Positions 1-5,421 of a DNA stretch of 5,421 nucleotides are shown here, piece after piece (position 1 is the first letter of the stretch; each line of letters begins with the position of its first letter). The position numbers and the translations under genes were made by a program. The stretch is from Betaproteobacteria bacterium (lineage in GTDB: Bacteria; Pseudomonadota; Gammaproteobacteria; Burkholderiales; Rhodocyclaceae), in NCBI GenBank assembly GCA_028065725.1, contig JAPTVL010000083.1, positions 1 to 5,421 on the forward strand. Reading direction: 5' to 3'. The notes under the pieces are model-generated. The model was not told the DNA's origin. It made no database searches and saw only the letters and a program-made list of their open reading frames with translations.

Positions 1-3000
1 GCATGGCCTTCCAGGCAGCCATTGTGCGGTCGTAGTGACGACAGTCGCTCTTCAAGGTGGCGATCTGGGCTGGTGTGGGCGACATGTCCAAACCCACCTG
101 CATGAGGCTGACCAGGGAGTTGTAGTCGTTGTTCAAGGCGAAGAAGGATCGCAGCGTATGGGGTTTAGGCGTCTTGTGGTGGAGGAAAAACAGGAAAGCA
201 TGGGCCGGCTTCTTGCCGCCGATCTTGGTCAGATCGGCATCGAGCTTTTTGGCCTGCGCAGCAAGCGGGCCAGGCAGGTGGTCATGCATGAGCGACGTCA
301 ACTGGGCCTTGACGGCGTTTACTTCCAGGCGGCCTGCATAGCTCTGCTGCATGCCGTGGTAGGCCTGCATCGTCAGCCGGTTCTGGGCGCGCAGGGCGGC
401 CATTAGGTCGCGGCTCTGGCCGACGCGTGGATCGTTCACGACGGTGGCGTGACGGGTGTAGACCTGGCCGTCCACGGTGAGCTTGAGCGTATAAACGCCG
501 GGGATCACCTGGGGTCCGTGCGGACCCGGAGTGGTGGCGCCAGCCACGTTATTCATCTGGTTTTCGAGGTCATGGTGAAAGGCCGGCGGGGGTGCATAAC
601 GAAGGTTCCAATTGAAGCGGTTCAGCCCGACATGGGTGGTCAGGGCGCGCGACTGGGGCGAGGCCAGCCAGTAGCGGGGAAAGGCTTGCCCCTCGATGGG
701 GGCCGGCAACGTGCTGGAATAGGTACGGACTAGATTTCCATGTGGGCCGAAAACCCGGAGCTGGATCGGCCCGTTGGGTTTGTGGCGGAGGTCGTAATCC
801 ACGATCACGCCATAGGGCGGATTAGGAGCATGCGGTACCTCGATGGAGAAGGGCTGATCCCAATTGCTGTTGATCCGGGCGCGAATGGCCTCCTCGGGCT
901 TGAAGAGATAAACCGGGGAAGAGGCGATGGCCTGGGCATGGGCGGCGATCTGCTGCAGCGGGGTGATGTCGTCCAGCACCCAGAAGCCGCGGCCGAAGGT
1001 GCTGATGACCAGATCGTTCAGGTGGTACCGGGTGTGGACAACGAGGTCAGTGATGGCGGTGCTGGGCAGATTCTGGCGCAGCGGCTGCCAGTGATCGCCA
1101 TTGTCGAAGCTGACGTAGACGGTCGTCCCGGTGCCGGCGAAGAGGAGGCCGGGCTGCTTGGGATCGGCGCGCAGCACATTCACCCAACTGCCGGTGCGCT
1201 GGTCGCGGGGTAGGCCACGGACGATGCTGACCCAAGTCTTGCCGCCGTCGGTGGTGCGCCAGATCAGCGGCACGTCGATGTCCGGATGAGCGGGCGGGAT
1301 GGCCTTGTGGCCGGGCTTGACGGAGATGCGGGCAGTAGCGTGGGCGGGATTCACCTTGTCGCCGGCAGCGAGGGCATGGCGTGGGGCGGGGGACGGAACG
1401 CCGGCTTTCGGATGGGCGGGCGGAGCGGCCTTGTGGTGATGCTTGACGACGATGCGGGCGGTGACATAGGCGGTATCCACCTTGTCGCCGGCTTCGATGG
1501 TGTGAAATTGGGTGTCAGGCGGCGCGCCGGTGATGTTGCTGACATTGCTCCAGTGCATGCCGCCATCCATGGTGTTGTAGATCTGGCCGTTGCTGCTCAC
1601 GGTCCAGACCACGCCCGGCTTGACCTTGGAGATGGAGAAGTCGTTGATGACGGGCCCGGCCGGCTTGAAGGGGTTGCGGGGTCGCTTCGCTTTCTTCTTG
1701 GGCGGCGGTAGCGGCGTGCCGCAGGGCACTGGAGACTTGCCCTTGGGGGTGGTGAGGGCGGGGCTGAAAGCCTGCCAGGAATGGCCACCGTTGCGCGAGA
1801 CCAGCAGACACTGATAGGCGACGTAGAGAGCGCCGGGATCGAAGGCGGTATCGAATTTCATCGGCAGGCTACGACTGGCGCGGTAGTTCTTGGTTTTGGC
1901 GCCGAAGTTGGGTGCGATGTTTCCCCACTGCCCGGTAGCCATATTGATCTTGACCAGGCCGCCCCCGCCGCCGCCGGGGCCATAGCCGATGGCATAGAGG
2001 ATATGCGGATGCAGGGGATCGGGCGCGATGTAGCCGAACTCCGAGGAGGGCACGGGGCTCCAGTCGGTGAAGTCCACCTGGCCCCAGTTGCCGCGGCTGC
2101 GGATCATGACCGCTCCGGTATCCTGCTGCGCACCGACGATCCAATAGGGATATTGGCCGGTGGTGGCCACATGGTAGATCTGCGAGATGGGCTCGGTGTA
2201 CCAGAGACTCCAGGTACGGCCGTTATCGAGCGTGACGCTGACACCCTGGTCGGAGCCGACCACCATGCGCTTGCCGTTGGTGGGATCGATCCAGAGATCG
2301 TGGTAATCCTCGCCGCCGGGGGCGCCCTTGAAGGCATGGAAGGTGACGCCGCCGTCGATGGAGCGGTACAGGGCGGTGCTGACGGTATAGACGACGTTGT
2401 GATTCCGTGGATCCACGAAGACGCCGCAACTGTAAGCGCCCTGGCCGTTGCTGATGCGCTTGTCCTTTACCGCCATGTGGCGCCATGTGGCGCCGCCGTT
2501 GTCGGAGCGGAAAAGACCGGACCCATGCTTGATGTTGTTGCCGACAATGTAGATGCGCCGGCCATGCAGGGCGATCGCCACGCCAATACGGCCGGGGAAA
2601 GGCGGAATCTTGAGCGGTGTCCAGGTCAGGCCGCCGTTGGTCGATTTGAACAATAGCGGCGGCTTGGGCTTTGCCTTCGGGCCATGCCGGAGCGCAAAAA
2701 ACGGGCCGCCCGTGCCTTGGGTGTCAGCTAGCAGAATGTTGGGATCGCCGTTGTCGAACACCACTTCGCGCGTGCCGTGATAACCGGCGGGCTTGAGGAC
2801 GTTGGTCCAGGTCCGGCCGCCATTCGTGGAGCGGTAGATGCCGCCGCCGTGGTGGGTGGCGTTACCGAGGGCGGAGACGATGACCACGTTGGGGTTGGCG
2901 GGATCGACCAGGATGCTGTCGATCATCACGGTGTCTTCAAGGCCGATGTGCTGCCAGGTCTTGCCGGCATTGGTGGACTTCCACATGCCGTCGCCTAAGC

Positions 3001-3367
3001 TGCCCAAGAAGGGACGGATCACGGTGGGGTCACCGGTGCCGGCATACACGATATTCGGATCGGAGGGAACGACTTGAACGGCGCCGATGGCATCTACGCC
3101 TTTTATCTGGTCGAAGATGGGGAACCAGGTGACGCCGGCACTGGTGGTTTTCCAGATGCCTCCCTCGGGCGTGCCCGCGTAATACACGCCGGGCTGGCCG
3201 ATGACGCCGGTGACCGTGGAAACGCGGCCGCCGTGAAACGGGCCAACGTTCCGCCACTTAAGGCCGGCATAGAGGTCGGGGTTGACATGCGCGGCCGCGG
3301 TCAAGGTGAATGCGAAACTACCGGCGACAACCAATACCCAATATGCAACGCATGAAAATCGCTTCAT
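1..3367 (-). CDS. Secreted BNR/Asp-box (VPS10/sortilin-like) beta-propeller protein, C-terminus outside window
   Basis: One frame stays open from the ATG at 3367 to base 1, giving 1122 residues without a stop. Residues 1-26 are a Sec-type signal peptide (MKRF, hydrophobic core, cleavage near TAAA-H), so the protein is predicted to be exported. Asp boxes (S/T-x-D/N-x-G-x-T-W/F) end near residues 81, 138, 187, 249, 295, 343, 386, 531, 606, 712 and 760, which suggests one or two beta-propellers. Family-typical pieces include GAQQD near 413-416, a Gly run at 465-470 and GRGFWVLDDITPLQQ at 792-806. Residues ~820-980 look like beta-sandwich (PGVYTLKLTVDG at 956-967), followed by a helical tail. Relatives are often labelled glycosyl hydrolase or exo-alpha-sialidase, but no sialidase catalytic set is recognisable and the substrate is unknown. 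Three Lys/Pro- or His/Pro-rich insertions (223-238, 549-572, 641-698) are unusual. The start is supported by the signal peptide and a GGAG nine bases upstream. GC content is visibly lower than in rnd. Confidence 0.9.
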   Translation of the reverse strand, partial: MKRFSCVAYWVLVVAGSFAFTLTAAAHVNPDLYAGLKWRNVGPFHGGRVSTVTGVIGQPGVYYAGTPEGGIWKTTSAGVTWFPIFDQIKGVDAIGAVQVVPSDPNIVYAGTGDPTVIRPFLGSLGDGMWKSTNAGKTWQHIGLEDTVMIDSILVDPANPNVVIVSALGNATHHGGGIYRSTNGGRTWTNVLKPAGYHGTREVVFDNGDPNILLADTQGTGGPFFALRHGPKAKPKPPLLFKSTNGGLTWTPLKIPPFPGRIGVAIALHGRRIYIVGNNIKHGSGLFRSDNGGATWRHMAVKDKRISNGQGAYSCGVFVDPRNHNVVYTVSTALYRSIDGGVTFHAFKGAPGGEDYHDLWIDPTNGKRMVVGSDQGVSVTLDNGRTWSLWYTEPISQIYHVATTGQYPYWIVGAQQDTGAVMIRSRGNWGQVDFTDWSPVPSSEFGYIAPDPLHPHILYAIGYGPGGGGGGLVKINMATGQWGNIAPNFGAKTKNYRASRSLPMKFDTAFDPGALYVAYQCLLVSRNGGHSWQAFSPALTTPKGKSPVPCGTPLPPPKKKAKRPRNPFKPAGPVINDFSISKVKPGVVWTVSSNGQIYNTMDGGMHWSNVSNITGAPPDTQFHTIEAGDKVDTAYVTARIVVKHHHKAAPPAHPKAGVPSPAPRHALAAGDKVNPAHATARISVKPGHKAIPPAHPDIDVPLIWRTTDGGKTWVSIVRGLPRDQRTGSWVNVLRADPKQPGLLFAGTGTTVYVSFDNGDHWQPLRQNLPSTAITDLVVHTRYHLNDLVISTFGRGFWVLDDITPLQQIAAHAQAIASSPVYLFKPEEAIRARINSNWDQPFSIEVPHAPNPPYGVIVDYDLRHKPNGPIQLRVFGPHGNLVRTYSSTLPAPIEGQAFPRYWLASPQSRALTTHVGLNRFNWNLRYAPPPAFHHDLENQMNNVAGATTPGPHGPQVIPGVYTLKLTVDGQVYTRHATVVNDPRVGQSRDLMAALRAQNRLTMQAYHGMQQSYAGRLEVNAVKAQLTSLMHDHLPGPLAAQAKKLDADLTKIGGKKPAHAFLFFLHHKTPKPHTLRSFFALNNDYNSLVSLMQVGLDMSPTPAQIATLKSDCRHYDRTMAAWKAM
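1285..1492. repeat. Two-copy direct repeat inside the BNR gene, 126-bp period
   Basis: Copies lie at 1285-1366 and 1411-1492, each 82 bp, offset by exactly 126 bp (42 codons), so the reading frame is preserved. By eye about four fifths of bases agree. The encoded copies begin AGDKVDTAYVTARI (residue 626) and AGDKVNPAHATARI (residue 668), and both end in PPAHP. The 44 bp between them encodes a Pro/Ala-rich joint. Divergence is spread along the unit, which suggests an old duplication rather than an assembly artefact. Confidence 0.9.
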
Positions 3368-3376
3368 GACGCAGGT

Positions 3377-3380
3377 CTCC
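3377..3380 (-). promoter_or_regulatory. Ribosome binding site of the BNR gene
   Basis: GGAG on the minus strand, nine bases before the ATG at 3367. It is the only purine-rich motif at the right distance and, with the signal peptide that follows, fixes the start. A 7-bp inverted repeat (3371-3377 with 3402-3408) overlaps its last base and could fold in the mRNA. Confidence 0.6.
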
Positions 3381-3400
3381 GCAAAAATCCACACTACGCT

Positions 3401-3411
3401 TGACCTGCCCC
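3401..3411. repeat. Putative terminal inverted repeat end of the IS3-family remnant
   Basis: TGACCTGCCCC reads inward from 3401 toward the transposase stop. Many IS3-family ends start with TGA followed by a C-rich stretch. The partner end is absent, so the length of the inverted repeat cannot be measured and no target duplication can be confirmed. The boundary is inferred. Confidence 0.45.
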
Positions 3412-3454
3412 ATTCTGTGTACTGCGGATAAGCAGGAAGTCCGTGGGTTGAAGG

Positions 3455-3895
3455 CTACTGCATCGGTGCCTGGGTTTTGCTATTGCTTTTACCATCCTGT
3501 CTTCGTCGTAAGTTTGCAGCGAATTGGGCGGGCGGGATTCGCCCGCAGTTGCTGTGTGGACGCACTTCGTTGTAATCACGTCGCCAGTCGCTGATCACGT
3601 CGCGCGCTTGCGGCAACGTCGTGAACCACTGTTCGTTGAGGCACTCGTCGCGGAACTTGCTGTTGCAACTCTCGATAGAGCCGTTCTACATGGGCTTGCC
3701 GGGCTCGATCAGGAGATGCCGGATGCCGTGCTGTTGCGCCCAGGCCATGAAGGCGCGCGAGGTGAACTCAGGGCCGTTGTCGGTGCGCACCGCACGCGGA
3801 TAGCCGCGGAAGCAGGCCGCCCGGTCGAGCACGCGTGTCACGTACTTGCCGCCCATGCCATGGTCGACCGCGATGTCCACGCACTTGTGGCCGGC
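3455..3895 (-). pseudogene. IS3-family transposase (OrfB, DDE integrase core), 5'-truncated with an in-frame stop
   Basis: The minus strand from 3895 reads GHKCVDIAVD, then RTDNGPEFTS and IEPGKPM, then TAG at 3686-3688, and continues in the same frame with NGSIES, FRDECLNEQW, WRRDYNEVRPHS and PPAQFAAN, ending at TAG 3455-3457. These are hallmark blocks of the IS3-family rve/DDE core. The second catalytic Asp (RTDN) and the Glu (SIES) are separated by exactly 35 positions if the stop is counted as one residue, matching the family D(35)E signature. The TAG therefore replaces a single residue; Gln is usual there (GKPMQNG), so CAG to TAG is the likely change. About 145 codons remain of a family length near 270-290, and the first catalytic Asp is lost. 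A longer open frame entering from the tRNA side is fortuitous: its first codons are antisense-free readthrough of the tRNA gene and spacer. Confidence 0.88.
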
Positions 3896-4039
3896 GAAAG
3901 CAAAACACTGCAATGGTTCGGGTGCCCGCGCATAAGGCATGCCACAAATTTGCCATACTCGATGTGGCAATTCGTGCAGCCAAAAGCAAAACAGCGCCTC
4001 ACACTGAACAGTATAAGACGCTGATTTTGCTGGATAAAA
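3896..4039. other. Low-GC spacer between tRNA-Ala 3' end and IS remnant, no gene seen
   Basis: These 144 bp are about 50% GC, against roughly 60-70% on both sides. No credible coding sequence is present. An 11-bp direct repeat (AAAGCAAAACA) occurs at 3897-3907 and 3983-3993, the first copy lying at the break of the transposase homology. A 6-bp inverted repeat (TTGCCA 3950-3955, TGGCAA 3965-3970, 9-base loop) has no T-tract. On the minus strand TTTTAT follows the tRNA CCA directly (4034-4039). The composition and position fit scar DNA from an insertion or deletion next to a tRNA gene. Confidence 0.5.
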
Positions 4040-4115
<76 letters not shown>

Positions 4116-4128
4116 ACGCGGGTCGCGC

Positions 4129-4157
4129 AGTGTAAGCGCGTGCGGCGGAGTGGTCAA
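4129..4157 (-). promoter_or_regulatory. Sigma70-type promoter of tRNA-Ala
   Basis: On the minus strand TTGACC (4152-4157) and TACACT (4129-4134) are separated by exactly 17 bp. Transcription would start near 4122, a few bases before the mature tRNA 5' end at 4115. The bases after the -10 box (GCGCGACC) are GC-rich, as in the discriminators of stable-RNA promoters under stringent control. The promoter lies wholly within the gap between the rnd stop and the tRNA. Confidence 0.75.
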
Positions 4158-4173
4158 CGCGCGCCGGCGCGGA

Positions 4174-5295
4174 TCAGGCCAGCAGCGGCGCCAGTCGCGC
4201 TTCGAGTGCCTCGCGCCGCCAGCCCTCCAGTTCCGCAGGCCAGTGGCGGCTTGCGATGTAGCGCTCCAGCGCGCGGCGCGGACAGAGCAGACCCGCGGGG
4301 AGATCCAGCCGCGCGGACTCGGCGTCGACGCAGGCGCGCATCGCGTCGAAGGCGCGCTTGCGGGCGTCCCTCAACAGTTCATCCGGACGCAGCGTGTCCG
4401 CCACGAACGTGGCGTCCAACGGCTGCTGCAGGTACACCCACAGCTCGGCCCGCGGAGCGTGTCGCAGCGCCCGCTGGCCGCGAGTGCGTGCATCCAGTAT
4501 GGCGGCGTCGGTAGGCGGATCCAGCACCAGGTCCACACAGTGTTCGTCGCGCAGCAGCCAGTTGCGCGGCACGTCGTAGCGGCGTGCGGCATCCTCGCGC
4601 CACAGCAGCAGCGCGCGCAGCCGGGCGATGCGTTCGATCGGCCAGTCCGCGGCCGCGCGCAGGGCCCGTTGCGGCTGCTCGTCGAGGCGTTCGCCGGCGC
4701 GGCGCGACAGTCGCAGGCAGTCCTCCTCGAACCATGCGTTGTAACCGCGCGCCTGCAGACGCGCGGCCAGTTGCGTGTGCAGCGCCTCGAGGTGGGCGAC
4801 ATCCTGCACCGCATAGGCATGTTGCGCCGCACTGAGTGGCCGGCGCGTCCAGTCCGAACGCGTGGCGTCCTTGGGCAGTTCGACGCCCAGCAATCCGGAA
4901 ACCACGCGCTGGTAGCCGATGCCGGCGCCCAGTCCGGCGAAGGCGGCCGCGACCTGCGTGTCGAACAGCCGCGGCGGACCGTTGGGCAACAACGTGCGCA
5001 GTGCTTCGATGTCCTCGCCGGCACTGTGCATGAGGCAGCGCCCGTGGGCGCTGTCCAGCCACTCACGCAACGCCCGTGCATCGAAAGCCAGTGGATCGAG
5101 CAGCGCGATCTCGCCTGCCACCGCCAACTGCACCAGGGCGAGGCGCGGGTAGAAGGTCGATTCGCGCACGAACTCGGTATCGATGCCGATCGCGTGCGGG
5201 GTCGCGGCGTGCGTCGAGATCCAAGCATCCAGCCGCACGGCGCTGTCGATCCATTGCGCTTCGTTCACAGTGTTCCGATGCGGCGACGCGGGCAT
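4174..5295 (-). CDS. rnd: Ribonuclease D (3'-5' exoribonuclease)
   Basis: RNase D is a cytoplasmic DEDD-family exonuclease that trims the 3' ends of tRNA precursors and other small RNAs. All three exonuclease motifs are intact: Exo I IGIDTEFVRE (D39, E41), Exo II H90-x4-D95 in MHSAGEDIEAL, and Exo III Y161-x3-D165 in YAVQDVAHL, placing it in the DEDDy subgroup. The D residues are expected to bind two metal ions. FDTQVAA (111-117) is also typical. An HRDC region, thought to help RNA binding, covers about residues 208-290 (PIERIARLRALLLWRE, NWLLRD), with a second helical HRDC-like part behind it. The length of 373 is close to E. coli RNase D (375). The start is uncertain: the ATG at 5295 has a poor ribosome site, and a GTG at 5268, preceded by GGAA, would give a protein nine residues shorter beginning just before NEAQWID, nearer the usual family N-terminus. 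Very high GC suggests a native core gene. Confidence 0.97.
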   Translation of the reverse strand: MPASPHRNTVNEAQWIDSAVRLDAWISTHAATPHAIGIDTEFVRESTFYPRLALVQLAVAGEIALLDPLAFDARALREWLDSAHGRCLMHSAGEDIEALRTLLPNGPPRLFDTQVAAAFAGLGAGIGYQRVVSGLLGVELPKDATRSDWTRRPLSAAQHAYAVQDVAHLEALHTQLAARLQARGYNAWFEEDCLRLSRRAGERLDEQPQRALRAAADWPIERIARLRALLLWREDAARRYDVPRNWLLRDEHCVDLVLDPPTDAAILDARTRGQRALRHAPRAELWVYLQQPLDATFVADTLRPDELLRDARKRAFDAMRACVDAESARLDLPAGLLCPRRALERYIASRHWPAELEGWRREALEARLAPLLA

Positions 5296-5421
5296 TGCTA
5301 CGCGCGTCCGCTTTGCCTAAGGTGGCGCGCACCCTAACAGTGTTCGACATGAACCGCAGCCCATGGCAGGACAATCGGCAACCGGCTGGCAACGCAAGGC
5401 GGGTGTGGGCGCGGCCGTAAC
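5296..5421. other. Upstream region of rnd, possible divergent intergenic region
   Basis: This is the end of the window upstream of rnd. I see no convincing -35/-10 pair for rnd. A weak plus-strand pair, TTTGCC and TAACAG with a 17-bp gap, could face a divergent gene, but each box matches consensus at only about half its positions. No terminator-like hairpin with a T-tract is present. Confidence 0.35.
5363..5421 (+). CDS. Possible N-terminus of a divergent gene, truncated by window edge
   Basis: From the ATG at 5363 the frame reads MAGQSATGWQRKAGVGAAV and is open to the window edge. A basic stretch followed by small hydrophobic residues could be the beginning of a signal or membrane sequence. 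There is no clear ribosome site upstream, and only 19 codons are visible. The competing ATG at 5350 (other frame) stops after 23 codons within the window. The family cannot be named. Confidence 0.25.
   Translation, partial: MAGQSATGWQRKAGVGAAV

Larger units (their letters stand above)
3401..3895 (-). mobile_element. Truncated IS3-family insertion sequence remnant
   Basis: This segment holds the 3' half of an IS3-type orfB and the sequence following it. The proposed outer end begins TGACCTGCCCC at 3401, a TG-start end of the kind common in this family, 54 bp beyond the transposase stop at 3455. The other end is missing: homology stops near 3895 and no inverted copy of the 3401 end is seen between there and the tRNA. 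orfA, the first half of orfB and the left inverted repeat are gone, so the element cannot move by itself. The 3401 boundary is inferred from the motif alone; the 3895 boundary is accurate to perhaps 10 bases. Confidence 0.75.

Noticed and set aside
1781..2656. A 291-codon plus-strand open frame and several other long plus-strand frames opposite the BNR gene
   Set aside because: They are antisense shadows of a GC-rich gene whose own frame is continuous, with signal peptide and eleven Asp boxes; the plus-strand products are Gly/Asp/Ala-rich without domain motifs.
2827..2834. Short match to the tRNA-Ala 3' end (TGGAGCGG) inside the BNR gene, considered as a duplicated attachment site
   Set aside because: Only eight bases agree, within coding sequence; far too short for an att duplication.
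3400..3406. Plus-strand TTGACC-like -35 box at the IS end
   Set aside because: It points into the antisense of the transposase with no matching -10 box and no gene to serve; it is better explained as the IS end.
3385..3430. Outward promoter formed by the IS end for the BNR gene (TAGTGT as -10 box)
   Set aside because: No acceptable -35 box lies 16-18 bp upstream on the minus strand; the -10 match is also poor.
4160..4171. Perfect 12-bp palindrome CGCGCCGGCGCG just after the rnd stop, considered as a terminator
   Set aside because: No T-tract follows on the minus strand, and such palindromes are frequent by chance in DNA this rich in GC.
4150..5337. A 395-codon plus-strand open frame opposite rnd
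   Set aside because: It mirrors rnd, whose DEDDy motifs and HRDC region are unmistakable; the plus product has no recognisable motif and overlaps the tRNA promoter region.

Overview
The window looks like chromosomal DNA from a GC-rich gammaproteobacterium. The Xanthomonadales (Rhodanobacteraceae or Xanthomonadaceae type) is my best guess. It rests on the very GC-rich rnd gene, the tRNA-Ala with a CGC anticodon, and the presence of a large secreted BNR/Asp-box repeat protein. This is inference from style, not a database match. Every confidently called gene is on the minus strand.

Layout from left to right. Positions 1-3367 are one uninterrupted minus-strand reading frame (1122 codons visible, C-terminus beyond the left edge). 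It encodes an exported multi-bladed beta-propeller protein of the WD40/YVTN/BNR-like (VPS10/sortilin-like) family, with eleven recognisable Asp-box repeats and an unusual 42-residue internal tandem duplication. Positions 3401-3895 hold the 3' half of an IS3-family insertion sequence. Its transposase has lost its N-terminal half and carries an in-frame stop; its apparent outer end lies only 34 bp upstream of the BNR start codon. Positions 3896-4039 are a roughly 50% GC spacer without a gene. Positions 4040-4115 are tRNA-Ala(CGC), with its own sigma70-type promoter at 4129-4157. Positions 4174-5295 are rnd (ribonuclease D), complete with the DEDDy exonuclease residues and an HRDC region. Positions 5296-5421 are the upstream region of rnd and possibly the first codons of a divergent gene.

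The right part (rnd and tRNA-Ala) reads as stable core genome. RNase D is a 3' exonuclease of tRNA maturation, so the pairing with a tRNA gene is functionally apt, although the tRNA has its own promoter. The left part (IS remnant plus BNR gene) is less GC-rich and begins directly at the 3' end of a tRNA gene, a classic position for acquired DNA, but no integrase or duplicated attachment site is visible here. I found no CRISPR array, phage gene, toxin-antitoxin pair or other defence-like system. The most noteworthy points are the internal duplication in the BNR protein, the IS end fused to its leader, and the nonsense-interrupted transposase.
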